Counted from the stretch's first letter, positions 24,413 through 34,370 are shown. The stretch: DNA of 64,000 nt from Prevotella merdae (GCF_900290275.1 NZ_LT985324.1:310001-374000); one strand, 5' to 3'. Numbers and translations are program-made. Notes: a model not told the origin generated them from the letters alone.

Positions 24413-26083
24413 CTACTTGATTATTTCCTTAGCACGTTCGAGTGCCAGGTTGATGTGGCTGCAGATGTTGTCCTTGCCTATAAGGTCGTAGAACTTAGCC
24501 TTCTGCAACTGCGAGTGTACCTTTTCGTTGACACCCGACAACACAATCTGTATGCCCTCGTTCTTGCTCATAATACAGAGGTTGGTAAGGTTGTGTATAC
24601 CGGTTGAATCGACAAACGGCACCTTTCTCATACGTATGATGCGCACTTTCGGACGGTCGCCGAATGCAGCCATAATTTCCTCGAACTTGTTTCCGGCGCC
24701 GAAGAAGTAAGGACCGTTAATCTCGTATACCTCAACTCCTTGCGGAATGGTAAGGTGTTCGAGGTTGCCCTTAACGATGTCCGACTCCTCGTTTATCTCG
24801 TCCATTATTACCTTAACGTCTGTAGTCTCCGACATACGTTTCATGAATAGCAGACAGGCGATGATAAGTCCCACCTCAATGGCAACTGTAAGGTCGAAGA
24901 TGATGGTTAGGAAGAAGGTGATGAGCAACACGGTTACGTCGCTCTTCGGGTTCTTCATCAAGGCAACGAACGAGCGCCATCCGCACATGCCGTAAGATAC
25001 GATAACAAGCACACCAGCCAAACATGCCATAGGAATGTACTTGGCCAATGGCATGAAAAAGAGGAAGATGAGCAGCAATACAACCGCGTGGATGATGCCA
25101 GCCACTGGCGTGCGTCCGCCATTGTTGATGTTGGTCATTGTACGTGCAATAGCTCCAGTTGCTGGAATACCACCAAACAAAGGTGATGCGAGATTGGCAA
25201 CACCCTGAGCTATAAGCTCTGTGTTAGAGTTGTGATGGTCGCCTATCACACCATCGGCAACAGTAGCCGACAGCAGCGACTCTATGGCTCCGAGTACGGC
25301 AATGGTAAGTGCCGGTGGTACAAGACTCTTTATTGTGTCCCAAGTCATGGCAGGAACTTGCATGTTGGGTATCTCATTGCTTACGTTGAAGCGGTCGCCA
25401 ATGGTCTCGATGGATGTAATGCCGCAGTACTGCTTTAGCAGCAAGGCAGCGATAGTCATGACGATGATGGCCACGAGCGAGCCAGGTATTTTTTTGCTGA
25501 ATTTAGGTGTGATGGCTATTATAATAACGCTCACAATACCAACGATAGAGCACCAGATGTCGGCTGTAGAGAAGTTGGAGATGTAGCAAATCCACTTGTC
25601 TACGAAGTCGGAAGGTACAGAGTCAATGCTCAATCCGAAGAGGTCCTTTATCTGTGTGGTGAAGATGGTAACAGCAATACCGCTTGTAAATCCAACGACA
25701 ATAGGGTAGGGGATGTACTTGATGATAGTTCCGAGTTTCAGCACACCGAAAAGAATCAGGAACACACCCGCCATAATGGTGGCAATAGTCAGACCCTCAA
25801 GTCCGTACTTCTGAATGATACCGTAGATGATGATGATAAAGGCACCGGTAGGACCTCCAATCTGAACCTTGCTACCACCGAGCAGCGAGATTATGAATCC
25901 TGCAACGATAGCCGTTATAATTCCCTTCTCAGGTGTTACGCCAGAGGCTATACCGAAAGCGATGGCAAGTGGCAGAGCAACGATGCCCACAATGACACCC
26001 GCCATGAGGTCGCTCATGAATGTTTTTTTGTTGTACGACTTCAGCGTCGAAAACAATTGGGGTTTGAAATCGAAAGTTTTCAT
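24413..26083 (-). CDS. SulP-family anion transporter with STAS domain
   Basis: A 556-residue inner-membrane protein. About 12 hydrophobic segments occupy residues 20-420, with the family block GVIVGIVALPLAIAFGIASG near the start and GIPATGAIARTMTNINNGGRT in the middle. A cytosolic STAS domain (about 440-545) follows, with VPFVDSTGIHNL. Family members carry sulfate, bicarbonate or dicarboxylates; the substrate here is open. The ATG at 26083 is preferred over 26116 because homology starts near it. A -7 box TAATTTTG lies at 26138-26145. It heads the probable sulP-porQ-cmk transcript. Confidence 0.9.
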   Translation of the reverse strand: MKTFDFKPQLFSTLKSYNKKTFMSDLMAGVIVGIVALPLAIAFGIASGVTPEKGIITAIVAGFIISLLGGSKVQIGGPTGAFIIIIYGIIQKYGLEGLTIATIMAGVFLILFGVLKLGTIIKYIPYPIVVGFTSGIAVTIFTTQIKDLFGLSIDSVPSDFVDKWICYISNFSTADIWCSIVGIVSVIIIAITPKFSKKIPGSLVAIIVMTIAALLLKQYCGITSIETIGDRFNVSNEIPNMQVPAMTWDTIKSLVPPALTIAVLGAIESLLSATVADGVIGDHHNSNTELIAQGVANLASPLFGGIPATGAIARTMTNINNGGRTPVAGIIHAVVLLLIFLFFMPLAKYIPMACLAGVLVIVSYGMCGWRSFVALMKNPKSDVTVLLITFFLTIIFDLTVAIEVGLIIACLLFMKRMSETTDVKVIMDEINEESDIVKGNLEHLTIPQGVEVYEINGPYFFGAGNKFEEIMAAFGDRPKVRIIRMRKVPFVDSTGIHNLTNLCIMSKNEGIQIVLSGVNEKVHSQLQKAKFYDLIGKDNICSHINLALERAKEIIK

Positions 26084-26137
26084 CTTCGAAATATTAGTGT
26101 TGAAAAAATAAAACAATAGTTACCTGTAAACAAGTGC

Positions 26138-26145
26138 AAAATTAA
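26138..26145 (-). promoter_or_regulatory. -7 box for the SulP gene
   Basis: TAATTTTG on the minus strand, 55 nt before the chosen ATG at 26083; consistent with that start. Confidence 0.45.
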
Positions 26146-26200
26146 ACATTTTTTACCAAATGACAAAATTTAATCAACTTGAATACAGGCTAATACCATT

Positions 26201-26986
26201 TTATTTGAACGCTAAGGGGAATATGCGTTTGGTATTGGCGTTAGTTGCAGCCGCTACCTCGCTGTCATCTACACCATATGCCTGGGCAAGACGTTCGAGC
26301 ACGTACTTTACGTAAGCGCTCTCGTTGCGCTTACCGCGCATTGGTACGGGCGCCATATAAGGCGAGTCGGTCTCTATCACTATTCGGTTGAGAGGCACTA
26401 CCGAGGGCAATACCTCTGGCAGATGACTCTTCTTGAATGTAAGCACACCTCCTATACCGAGCACGAAATTGGGGAACTGCAATAGTTCCTCGGCTTCTTT
26501 CTCGTTTCCGGTAAAGCAATGGAATACACCTCCAGGCAACAGGTCGCGATACTTGCCCAGCATCTTAACCATCTCGTTCTGACCCTTTCTGCAATGAATC
26601 ATAAGTGGCAGTCGTGTATCGATAGACCATTCCACCTGACGCTCAAAGGCTTGCATCTGCTCTTTCTCAAACTCGCGCGACCAGTAGTAGTCGAGTCCAA
26701 CCTCGCCAATTGCTATGAATGGGTGACCAGGCTTAAGCATCTGTTGCATCTCGTCGAGCACGTTGCACCAGTCGGCACGCACCTCTTCTGGATGCAAGCC
26801 AATCATAGGATAGGCATAGCCAGGATAGTGTTGGCAGGTGTCTATAACCGTCTTGACCGACTTTAGGTCTATGGCTGGTATAAACACCTTGCTGACTCCC
26901 GCTTTGCGGGCACGCTCCATTACAAGATCGCGGTCGGTGTCAAATTCCTCGCCGTCAAGATGTGTATGTGTGTCTATAAATTTCAT
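26201..26986 (-). CDS. TatD-family metal-dependent hydrolase
   Basis: A 261-residue TIM-barrel hydrolase. Metal ligands are seen in DTHTHLD (4-10), IGEVGLDYYW (Glu near 95), MIHCRKG (His near 132), FHCFTGN and IETDSPY. The family has 3'-5' DNase activity and is linked to DNA repair or quality control. The ATG at 26986 overlaps the TGA of the upstream gene (ATGA), which decides this start over an earlier in-frame one. Last gene of a probable tonB-prenyl synthase-hypothetical-tatD transcript. Confidence 0.92.
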   Translation of the reverse strand: MKFIDTHTHLDGEEFDTDRDLVMERARKAGVSKVFIPAIDLKSVKTVIDTCQHYPGYAYPMIGLHPEEVRADWCNVLDEMQQMLKPGHPFIAIGEVGLDYYWSREFEKEQMQAFERQVEWSIDTRLPLMIHCRKGQNEMVKMLGKYRDLLPGGVFHCFTGNEKEAEELLQFPNFVLGIGGVLTFKKSHLPEVLPSVVPLNRIVIETDSPYMAPVPMRGKRNESAYVKYVLERLAQAYGVDDSEVAAATNANTKRIFPLAFK

Positions 26987-27684
26987 TCCGGTTTCTTTTC
27001 TCCTGTACGATAATAGTAAATTAAGCCGTATTTGCGGCACTCGTCAAATCGGGTCTCGGGTGGCAATTCTGCAAAGTGGGCTTCCACCTGATTCCATATG
27101 TCTACAATAATCGGGTCGAGTTTTGCTCGTAATGCCTTCAGTTCGGCAAGGGCACGGTCGGCCTTTTCATTCATAATGTGCTGTTGTTCGTATATGTCCT
27201 TAAAGATGTCGTAGTGAGTGGCCACCATACCTATTGTGGGATTGTATATGGGGCGTCCTCCTTGTGCAATGCGTTTCTTCTCGCCCTCTATGATGTTGGG
27301 CGTTAGTCGGTAGGCATCGTCTGCGTTGTGCAGCAGACGCAGAGTTTCGTTGATGTCGTCCACTGTATAGAAGGTTTGCAACGCCGTAGGTTTAATCTCG
27401 CCACGCTCTATAGACATGTCGAGCACGCGCATGAAGTGTTGCACGTACATCATCATGCGCTTTTGAGGCTTGGCTATGCAGCGATAGTTGTCCATCTGTG
27501 CATCGTAGCAGAGACGGAAATAGTTGCACAACGACTTCAGCTGTTCTTGATACGCCTTCACCTTATTTATAAGGTCGATGTCGATAAAGCGCTTGTTAGC
27601 TGCGTATACATCATTGTTGTCAAGCAGTGTGCGTATCGAGTTGAGTCGTGCTGTGTCGGTTTTTGGAAATCTTCGGTAAGGCAC
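26983..27684 (-). CDS. Conserved hypothetical protein
   Basis: A 233-residue soluble, mostly helical protein rich in charged residues, with no signal peptide or membrane segment. Visible stretches include RFIDIDLINKVKAYQEQL and RRFPKTDTARLNSIRTLLDN. I recognise no catalytic motif. The start codon is GTG at 27684. It overlaps tatD by 4 nt and lies 31 nt after the prenyl synthase gene, so it is expressed with them. It appears to be a Bacteroidales-specific family, an inference from the operon context only. Confidence 0.75.
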   Translation of the reverse strand: MPYRRFPKTDTARLNSIRTLLDNNDVYAANKRFIDIDLINKVKAYQEQLKSLCNYFRLCYDAQMDNYRCIAKPQKRMMMYVQHFMRVLDMSIERGEIKPTALQTFYTVDDINETLRLLHNADDAYRLTPNIIEGEKKRIAQGGRPIYNPTIGMVATHYDIFKDIYEQQHIMNEKADRALAELKALRAKLDPIIVDIWNQVEAHFAELPPETRFDECRKYGLIYYYRTGEKKPE

Positions 27685-27715
27685 GAGTAATTGTTCTTTA
27701 GAGTTTAATTATTCT

Positions 27716-28690
27716 TTAATATTCGCGCTTCATCATGCGCTGTGCATAGGCTGTAAGCTCAGCCTTGCGATCTTCTTCGATAGATATGGCTTCTAGATAT
27801 TTGCGACTTTGCTTGAAGTAGAAGTTTATTTTCTCTTGCGCCAGTTTGTCTATGCCAATCTCATTGTACAGACGTGTCACAGCGGCAATCTTCTCTTTGC
27901 GGTCGAACTCTGTAGCCGATATCCATTTTTCAAGTTCGGCACGTTGCTCGTCATTAGCACGCGCAAGAGCGTTGATCAGCATGTATGTCTTTTTGTTGGA
28001 GGTTATGTCTCCACCGATGGCTTTGCCAAATACGCGTGTGTCGCCATATACGTCTAGATAGTCGTCTTGCAACTGGAACGCCAGTCCAATCTGTTCGCCA
28101 AAGCGGTAAAGGTTGTCGGCATCTTCGTTTGTAGCACCAGCAAGTACGGCACCAATCTTCAATGCACATGCCAGCAGAACGCTTGTCTTGAGTCTTATCA
28201 TTTCAATGTACTCCTCCTCGGTAACGTCGTTGCGATGCTCGAAGTCCATGTCATACTGCTGTCCTTCGCCTATCTCGAGAGCCGTTTCTGTAAAGATGTT
28301 CAGCACCTCAGGCATCTTGTCTTTGTCGCATTGAGCCATACGCTGATATGCAAGCACCAGCATAGAGTCGCCTGATAGGATGGCTGTGTTGGCATCCCAC
28401 TTGCGGTGTACAGTCTCGTGTCCACGACGTAGGTCGGCATTGTCCATAAGGTCGTCGTGCAGCAAAGTGTAGTTGTGGTAGGTCTCAAGTGCACATGCCG
28501 GCATCAAGATATCCTCGGGATGCTCGCTGAACATATTGTATGCAAGCAGCATAAGCACAGGGCGGATGCGTTTTCCCCCCATAGACAGCACATAGCGTAT
28601 AGGTTCGTATAGTGACGACGGTTTACGGTCGTAAGGCATATTGTCAAGATAATCGTTGACAAGCTTCAGTATTTCGTCAGCTTTTAACAT
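27716..28690 (-). CDS. Trans-prenyl diphosphate synthase (FPP/GGPP type)
   Basis: A 324-residue enzyme of isoprenoid synthesis. The first Asp-rich motif DDLMD is at 79-83, preceded by the GGKRIRP substrate site (38-44). The second, DDYLD, lies near 208. A Tyr five residues before the first motif suggests a limited product length (C15-C20), but octaprenyl products cannot be excluded. The ATG at 28690 starts the homology; the longer frame upstream runs into the tonB end and is not used. It lies 17 nt after tonB and is probably co-transcribed. Confidence 0.9.
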   Translation of the reverse strand: MLKADEILKLVNDYLDNMPYDRKPSSLYEPIRYVLSMGGKRIRPVLMLLAYNMFSEHPEDILMPACALETYHNYTLLHDDLMDNADLRRGHETVHRKWDANTAILSGDSMLVLAYQRMAQCDKDKMPEVLNIFTETALEIGEGQQYDMDFEHRNDVTEEEYIEMIRLKTSVLLACALKIGAVLAGATNEDADNLYRFGEQIGLAFQLQDDYLDVYGDTRVFGKAIGGDITSNKKTYMLINALARANDEQRAELEKWISATEFDRKEKIAAVTRLYNEIGIDKLAQEKINFYFKQSRKYLEAISIEEDRKAELTAYAQRMMKREY

Positions 28691-28707
28691 ATTAGTAGTG
28701 TTTACGT

Positions 28708-29430
28708 TTATAAATTGAATTCTATAGGTATGGCGAAGAGAGTGCGGCATGGCTTGTTGTTGTTTACACCAGGTTTCCACTTCTTCATCTTTCTTAGTAC
28801 GCGCATGGCTTCACCGTCAAGTAGAGGGTGAGCCGACTTGGCTACCTTCAGGTTGCATGTGGTTCCGTCTTTATTGATGATGAAGCTTATAACCACACGT
28901 CCCTGTATATTTTGCCGTTGGGCTGCAGGTGGATAGATAATGTTGTTATTAAGCCACTTCACCAATGCGGCCATACCTCCAGGATATTCGGGTAACTGCT
29001 CTACGATGCGGAAATTTAGCGGATTGTCGTTTACGTCGATAGCAACAGTCTCGGGTGCGTCTTTATCACTCTTTCGCTTGTCGTTCTCGTCCTCCATCTC
29101 CTTGTCGTCATCAGAGCCAATAGTGCGCATTTGTGTTATGTTGTTCAGTTTTTCGGCTTGTTCCTTCTCCTCAACAATCTTTAGTTTCTGTGTAGAAGGT
29201 TTTTTCGGCTTGGGCTGAATAACAGCAATCATGTCGCTGCGCTTAGGTTTAGGCAGAAGGTCTACGTCAGGAGTCTCCTCATCGTCAGGTTCTTTTGCCT
29301 TGTTGTCCGAATTCCCCGTGGTGTATTGCAGGGCGGCAAGAAATAACGACAACGTTACAACGAGTCCTATCAAGAAGCCCGTAAGGCGCTTGTCGTCCAA
29401 ATTGGCACGCTGTGATTTCTTTTGTTCCAC
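28708..29430 (-). CDS. tonB: Energy transducer TonB
   Basis: A 240-residue inner-membrane protein that drives SusC-type transporters. It has one N-terminal membrane segment (about 18-36), a periplasmic linker rich in Pro and Lys (DLLPKPKRSDMIAVIQPKPK), a charged stretch, and a C-terminal TonB domain (about 145-240) with EYPGGMAALVKWLNNNI, YPPAAQRQNIQGRVVISFII and GEAMRVLRKMKKWKPG. The start is GTG at 29430; a stop codon lies just upstream in frame. ExbB/ExbD are not adjacent. It precedes the prenyl synthase gene. Confidence 0.93.
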   Translation of the reverse strand: MEQKKSQRANLDDKRLTGFLIGLVVTLSLFLAALQYTTGNSDNKAKEPDDEETPDVDLLPKPKRSDMIAVIQPKPKKPSTQKLKIVEEKEQAEKLNNITQMRTIGSDDDKEMEDENDKRKSDKDAPETVAIDVNDNPLNFRIVEQLPEYPGGMAALVKWLNNNIIYPPAAQRQNIQGRVVISFIINKDGTTCNLKVAKSAHPLLDGEAMRVLRKMKKWKPGVNNNKPCRTLFAIPIEFNL

Positions 29431-29487
29431 CTTTTATAATATTAATGTTATGCAATATTAATGCGCAATGTATATAATAGGTGCGCT

Positions 29488-30399
29488 TTAGTCGTTAAGC
29501 GCACCAATAATCTCGCTCACCGAAGTGCATCCATGCTTGTCGAGCCAGTCGTTGATTCCATCGCGCACCTTTATAGTAACGGTAGGGTCAATGAAGTTGG
29601 CTGTACCAATCTCGATGGCTGTAGCACCAGCCATAAGAAATTCGATAGCGTCCTCAGCTGTGCTTATGCCGCCAAGACCTACAACTGGAATCTTTACGGC
29701 TTTTGCAACCTGCCATACCATACGCAAGGCAACAGGCTTAACGGCAGGACCACTAAGTCCGCCTGTAGATATGCTGAGCAATGGACGTCGGCGCTCTATG
29801 TCGATGGCCATACCCATAAGGGTATTGATTAGCGATACGCTGTCGGCGCCTTCGGCCTCTACAGCCTTGGCTATCTCGGTTACATCTGTTACGTTAGGTG
29901 ATAGCTTCACAATGATAGGCTTGTGGTAAGTCTGGCGTACGGCACGCATAACACTTGCGGCGCCAGTGGTAGTAACGCCGAAAGCCATACCACCCTGTTT
30001 TACGTTAGGACATGAGATGTTAAGCTCAATAGCCGGTATATTGTCGAGCTCGTTGATACGTGCAGCACACTCGGCATAGTCTTCGGGCGATGAACCGCTT
30101 ACGTTTACAATCATATTGGTGTCAATGTCCTTTATCTGCGGATAGATGTTCTTGCAGAAGTAGTCTACACCCTTGTTCTGCAGGCCAACGCAGTTGAGCA
30201 TACCCTGTGCTGTTTCTGCCATACGAGGATAGTCGTTACCCTCACGTGGGTTGAGTGTTGTACCCTTGACTATGATGCCACCAATACCGTCGAGAGGTAC
30301 AAAGTCGGCAAACTCCAAACCATATCCGAATGTTCCCGATGCGGTCATTACGGGATTCTTCAACTTAAGACCGCCTATTTTTACGCTTAAATCTGCCAT
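29488..30399 (-). CDS. pyrD: Dihydroorotate dehydrogenase, catalytic subunit (class 1B)
   Basis: A 303-residue FMN enzyme oxidising dihydroorotate to orotate in pyrimidine synthesis. Seen are [19 protein letters not shown]-type block [13 protein letters not shown] with the class-1 catalytic Cys, [18 protein letters not shown] and [19 protein letters not shown] (FMN phosphate site). The ATG at 30399 matches the family start (ADLSVKIGG) and overlaps pyrK by 13 nt. Coupling with pyrK marks it as the heterotetrameric NAD-dependent 1B type. Confidence 0.95.
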   Translation of the reverse strand: MADLSVKIGGLKLKNPVMTASGTFGYGLEFADFVPLDGIGGIIVKGTTLNPREGNDYPRMAETAQGMLNCVGLQNKGVDYFCKNIYPQIKDIDTNMIVNVSGSSPEDYAECAARINELDNIPAIELNISCPNVKQGGMAFGVTTTGAASVMRAVRQTYHKPIIVKLSPNVTDVTEIAKAVEAEGADSVSLINTLMGMAIDIERRRPLLSISTGGLSGPAVKPVALRMVWQVAKAVKIPVVGLGGISTAEDAIEFLMAGATAIEIGTANFIDPTVTIKVRDGINDWLDKHGCTSVSEIIGALND

Positions 30400-31163
30400 G
30401 ACAAATTCTTTATATTCATTACCGGACCTTCCTTGCATACACACTTGTTGCCCTCAACTGTCTTCTCTACACAGCAAAGGCAGGCACCTACACCACAAGC
30501 CATCTTGTTTTCGAGCGAAACCTCGCACTCGATGTTGTTCTTGTAAGCATAGCGAGCCACAGCCATCATCATTGGCTTTGGTCCGCAAGTTGATATAAGG
30601 TCAAAGTTCTCTTGCGACAATACAGAGTGGTTAGTTACAAACCCCTTCTCGCCTTCCGAACCATCTTCTGTTGTGATAAGCACTCGGCCAACCTCCTCAA
30701 ACAACGACTTCTCTAATACATCATTGGCTGTGCGTGCGCCAAGCAAGAATGTAGGCTCAATGCCCATTGCCTTGATTTTCTTGCCAAAGTAGAGCAGAGG
30801 AGCCACACCAACGCCACCACCAACAAGCAATACCTTCTGCGATGAGTCGTTAGGCATGGTGAACGAGTTACCAAGAGGCAATACACAGTTCAGCTTGTCG
30901 CCAGCTTTGAGCTGCTGCAAGCTGCGTGTTCCTTCGCCTACTGCTGCTACAAGGAGCCAGAGTTCGTTGTTGTCATAATCCACATTATTAATAGAAATAG
31001 GGCGGCGCAGGAAAGTAGAAGGTGAGTTGTCTACGCGCACCTCTACAAACTGTCCTGGAAGCATCTCGGGAAGAGGCTTGTCGTCGGTAAGCTTGATGAG
31101 CACATGCTTGTCGCTCAAAGCTTCAATTGAGCTGACCGTAAGGTCGAGTATGAATTTTTTCAT
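30387..31163 (-). CDS. pyrK: Dihydroorotate dehydrogenase, electron transfer subunit
   Basis: A 258-residue FAD and 2Fe-2S protein that passes electrons from PyrD to NAD. The FAD site RRPISI is near residue 55, the nucleotide loop [13 protein letters not shown] near 112, and the iron-sulfur cysteines lie in [11 protein letters not shown] and CKEGP near the C-terminus. It precedes and overlaps pyrD. A -7 box TATTTTTG lies at 31244-31251. Confidence 0.95.
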   Translation of the reverse strand: MKKFILDLTVSSIEALSDKHVLIKLTDDKPLPEMLPGQFVEVRVDNSPSTFLRRPISINNVDYDNNELWLLVAAVGEGTRSLQQLKAGDKLNCVLPLGNSFTMPNDSSQKVLLVGGGVGVAPLLYFGKKIKAMGIEPTFLLGARTANDVLEKSLFEEVGRVLITTEDGSEGEKGFVTNHSVLSQENFDLISTCGPKPMMMAVARYAYKNNIECEVSLENKMACGVGACLCCVEKTVEGNKCVCKEGPVMNIKNLSWQI

Positions 31164-31243
31164 TTATAATTGTTATTGTTTTTGCTAAGTAATGACAAAG
31201 GCATTGTGTCAGTCCAAAAGACAGAGGACGGCCTTTCGGACTA

Positions 31244-31251
31244 CAAAAATA
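31244..31251 (-). promoter_or_regulatory. -7 box for pyrK-pyrD
   Basis: TATTTTTG on the minus strand, 81 nt before the pyrK ATG. Confidence 0.45.
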
Positions 31252-31336
31252 CTGCTTTTTATTGAGATAAGCCCGAAAGTATGCAATTAATTTTATTATT
31301 ATGTGGAGTATAGTGTTGTGATATGGGATTTTTTTG

Positions 31337-31344
31337 TAATTTTG
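31337..31344 (+). promoter_or_regulatory. -7 box for aguA
   Basis: TAATTTTG, 43 nt before the ATG, with a TTG about 18 nt upstream. It fits the consensus. Confidence 0.55.
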
Positions 31345-31386
31345 CATACTTATCAATGATAACATATATAATGTTCGTATAATATT

Positions 31387-32481
31387 ATGTCTAAAAACAA
31401 TTACATTCTTCCTTCCGAATGGCATCGCCAAGCGTGTGTACAGCTTACTTGGCCACATGAGGAAACTGATTGGCTTCCTTATCTTGACGACATAACAGAG
31501 ACATTTGTACAGATAGCTAAGGCTGTGGCATGCTATGAGCCGCTAATAATTGCGGCCAAGAATCCTAAGTCTGTGCTCGAGCAGCTGGAAGACAGTTTGG
31601 ATAACAATGAGATTAAGGGCGTGAGCATCATCAAGTGCGACAACAATGACACTTGGGCACGCGACCATGCTTTTATTACGCTTGTTCCTGTGAAGGAATC
31701 AGATGCAGAATCTTTAGTTGGTAGTGATGAGGATGAACAAAAGTTGGCAACATGCCGACTGCTCGATTTCCGCTTCAACGGATGGGGCGAGAAGTTTGCT
31801 GCCGATAAGGACAACCTTATCAACCGCACTTTATTTGAAAAGGGAATACTGCATGGCGAGCGTGTAGACTATGACGACTTTGTTCTTGAAGGCGGTTCAA
31901 TAGAGAGCGACGGTCGTGGAACTATTCTCACAACAAGTATGTGTCTTATGGCACCACATCGCAATCAACCAATGACCAGGGAGCAGATTGAGCAAACTCT
32001 TAAGGAGCGCCTATGTGCCCGCAAGATTATTTGGCTCGATCATGGTCAGCTTATTGGCGACGATACCGATGGTCATATCGACACTATTGTTCGAATGTGT
32101 CCCAACAATACATTATTGTATGTAGGATGCGACGACGAGAACGATCCGCAGTATGCCGACTTTAAGGCTCTTGAGCAGCAACTAAAGGATGTTACCGATG
32201 CCGATGGCAATTCCTATCGCTTGCTTAAGCTTCCTATGCCCGATGCCATCTACGATGACGGCGACCGTCTGCCGGCTACATACGCCAACTTCCTTATATT
32301 AAACGGGGCTGTAATAGTGCCTACATACAATCAGGAAGCTAAGGATGCACGTGCGCTTGAGGTCGTTGCCGAGGCTTTCCCAGGCTATGACATCATTGCC
32401 ATCGACTCGCGTACCATCGTGCGCCAGCATGGATCTATACACTGCCTTACAATGCAGTACCCTAAGGAGATGTATTTATAA
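31387..32481 (+). CDS. aguA: Agmatine deiminase
   Basis: A 364-residue enzyme that converts agmatine to N-carbamoylputrescine, the first step of the arginine-derived putrescine route. Family blocks are NDTWARDHAFI near 92-102 (guanidino-binding Asp), FRFNGWGEKF, LEGGSIESDGRGTILTT, the catalytic His in DDTDGHIDTIVRM and the catalytic Cys near the C-terminus in HGSIHCLTMQ. Length is normal. It is followed, with one gene between, by the amidase for the next step. Confidence 0.93.
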   Translation: MSKNNYILPSEWHRQACVQLTWPHEETDWLPYLDDITETFVQIAKAVACYEPLIIAAKNPKSVLEQLEDSLDNNEIKGVSIIKCDNNDTWARDHAFITLVPVKESDAESLVGSDEDEQKLATCRLLDFRFNGWGEKFAADKDNLINRTLFEKGILHGERVDYDDFVLEGGSIESDGRGTILTTSMCLMAPHRNQPMTREQIEQTLKERLCARKIIWLDHGQLIGDDTDGHIDTIVRMCPNNTLLYVGCDDENDPQYADFKALEQQLKDVTDADGNSYRLLKLPMPDAIYDDGDRLPATYANFLILNGAVIVPTYNQEAKDARALEVVAEAFPGYDIIAIDSRTIVRQHGSIHCLTMQYPKEMYL

Positions 32482-32514
32482 TAGCCAAGGACAATCTGTT
32501 AGATAGGAGCGTAT

Positions 32515-33315
32515 ATGCCTTTAATTGAGATAACGTCATTGGCTCAGCCTGGTGTTGAGGTGTATGGCAACCTTACCGAGAAGCAACTGCGCCATCAATA
32601 CGAACATGGCAACGGCATATTTATAGTTGAGAGCCCTAAGGTTATAACACGTGCGCTCGATGCTGGCTACCAGCCTTTGTCGCTGCTTTGCGAGGAAAGG
32701 CACGTAGAGGGAGACGCGGCTGATATAATTGCCAGATGTCCTGACATCCCTGTGTATACTGGTAGTCGCAACTTGCTTGCCACGCTTACTGGCTATGTGC
32801 TTACGCGTGGCGTACTCTGTGCTATGCGTCGTCCGGCACAACGCAGTGTAGAGGATGTGTGCGGTAATGCACGTAGAGTGGTGGTAATAGACGGGGTGGT
32901 CGATTCTACAAATGTAGGTGCTATCTTTCGTTCGGCTTCTGCGCTTGGCATTGATGCCGTGTTGCTTACTCGTACATCGTGCGATCCACTTACACGTAGG
33001 GCTGTACGTGTGTCGATGGGAGCTGTATTCTCCATTCCTTGGACTTGGATGGATGCACCATTAAGCAGTCTTAACAACATCGGATTGCGTACTGCTGCCA
33101 TGGCTCTTACTCACCGTTCGGTGTCGATAGATGATAAGACACTTCTTGCCGAACCGCGGTTGGCTATAGTTATGGGTAACGAAGGCGACGGACTGCCACA
33201 AGCTACAATCGATCAAGCCGATTATGTGGTGCGCATTCCTATGTCGCATGGAGTAGATTCGCTTAACGTTGCGGCTGCAGCTGCTGTTGCATTCTGGCAA
33301 CTGCGAGTGCGATAA
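32515..33315 (+). CDS. TrmH/SpoU-family RNA 2'-O-methyltransferase
   Basis: A 266-residue SPOUT enzyme with an N-terminal RNA-binding domain (about 1-100). The three SpoU motifs are present: DSTNVGAIFRSASALG (motif 1, catalytic Arg), AIVMGNEGDGLP (motif 2) and IPMSHGVDSLNVAAAAA (motif 3). The RNA target (rRNA or tRNA) cannot be told. It sits between aguA (33 nt) and aguB (66 nt); its presence inside a putrescine gene block is probably incidental co-transcription. Confidence 0.9.
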   Translation: MPLIEITSLAQPGVEVYGNLTEKQLRHQYEHGNGIFIVESPKVITRALDAGYQPLSLLCEERHVEGDAADIIARCPDIPVYTGSRNLLATLTGYVLTRGVLCAMRRPAQRSVEDVCGNARRVVVIDGVVDSTNVGAIFRSASALGIDAVLLTRTSCDPLTRRAVRVSMGAVFSIPWTWMDAPLSSLNNIGLRTAAMALTHRSVSIDDKTLLAEPRLAIVMGNEGDGLPQATIDQADYVVRIPMSHGVDSLNVAAAAAVAFWQLRVR

Positions 33316-33381
33316 TATCGTCCATGCTGTCCGCCTTTGCCGTGTACATAGTATAAGTAAAATCAATAAAGACAATAAATT

Positions 33382-34266
33382 ATGAAGCATTTGAAAATAG
33401 GATATCTTCAGCAGCACAATATCGCTGACCGTAAGACCAATGTATTGCGACTTGCCGAAGGCATACGCGACTTGGCTATGCGTGGTGCCGAACTTGTGGT
33501 TCTGCAAGAACTCCACAACTCGCTTTACTTCTGCCAGGTAGAGGATGTAGACAACTTTGATTTGGCTGAACCAATACCCGGACCTTCTACCGAGTTCTTT
33601 GGTCAGGTGGCTAAGGAGTGTGGAGTGGTTATTGTTACTTCGTTGTTCGAGCGTCGTGCGCCTGGACTCTACCACAATACTGCTGTTGTAATAGAACGTG
33701 ACGGAACCATAGCTGGAAAGTATCGCAAGATGCACATTCCTGACGACCCTGCTTACTACGAGAAGTTCTACTTCACACCGGGCGATCTTGGCTTCCATCC
33801 TATTCAGACCAGTGTTGGCAAGCTTGGAGTGCTTGTATGTTGGGATCAATGGTATCCAGAGGCTGCCCGTCTGATGGCTCTACAGGGTGCCGAATTGCTT
33901 ATTTATCCTACAGCTATTGGTTATGCTGCCAATGATACAGAAGATGAGCAGCAACGCCAACGTGAGGCATGGACAACAGTTCAGCGTGGTCATGCTGTGG
34001 CTAATGGTTTGCCAGTTGTATCGGTCAATCGTGTTGGTTTCGAGCCCGACCCAAGTGGTCAGACTGAGGGCATTCAGTTCTGGGGTTCGTCAATGGTTGT
34101 TGGTCCCCAGGGCGAGATGCTTTATCGCTCGTCGGCTGATGAGGAAGAAAGTGTAATAGCTGAGATAGACCTTGCACATAGCGAAGATGTGCGTCGCTGG
34201 TGGCCATTCTTGCGCGACCGTCGTATCGACGAGTATGGCGAAATAACAAAGCGATTTATCGACTAA
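33382..34266 (+). CDS. aguB: N-carbamoylputrescine amidase
   Basis: A 294-residue nitrilase-superfamily enzyme that releases putrescine, ammonia and CO2 from N-carbamoylputrescine. The Glu-Lys-Cys triad is seen: LQELHNSLYFC (Glu near 42), KYRKMHIPDDP (Lys near 116) and VLVCWDQWYPEAARL (Cys near 153). EGIQFWGSSMVVGPQG follows. The length and the LFCQ-type specificity block fit AguB rather than other nitrilases, and aguA upstream supports it. Transcription ends at the terminator at 34316. Confidence 0.95.
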   Translation: MKHLKIGYLQQHNIADRKTNVLRLAEGIRDLAMRGAELVVLQELHNSLYFCQVEDVDNFDLAEPIPGPSTEFFGQVAKECGVVIVTSLFERRAPGLYHNTAVVIERDGTIAGKYRKMHIPDDPAYYEKFYFTPGDLGFHPIQTSVGKLGVLVCWDQWYPEAARLMALQGAELLIYPTAIGYAANDTEDEQQRQREAWTTVQRGHAVANGLPVVSVNRVGFEPDPSGQTEGIQFWGSSMVVGPQGEMLYRSSADEEESVIAEIDLAHSEDVRRWWPFLRDRRIDEYGEITKRFID

Positions 34267-34315
34267 TCTCATTTCAAGCAATCGCAGACATTATAACAAT
34301 CGCAGACATTATAAT

Positions 34316-34370
34316 AAAAGCTAAACCCTCGCTTAACATTGTCAAACGAGGGCTTAGCTTTTTATTTTTT
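34316..34370. terminator. Bidirectional terminator
   Basis: AAGCTAAACCCTCG pairs with CGAGGGCTTAGCTT (one bulge) around a 15-nt loop, with T-runs on the plus side. It separates convergent aguB and the PAP2 gene. Just before it, caatcgcagacattataa occurs twice in direct order (34279-34314). Confidence 0.8.
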
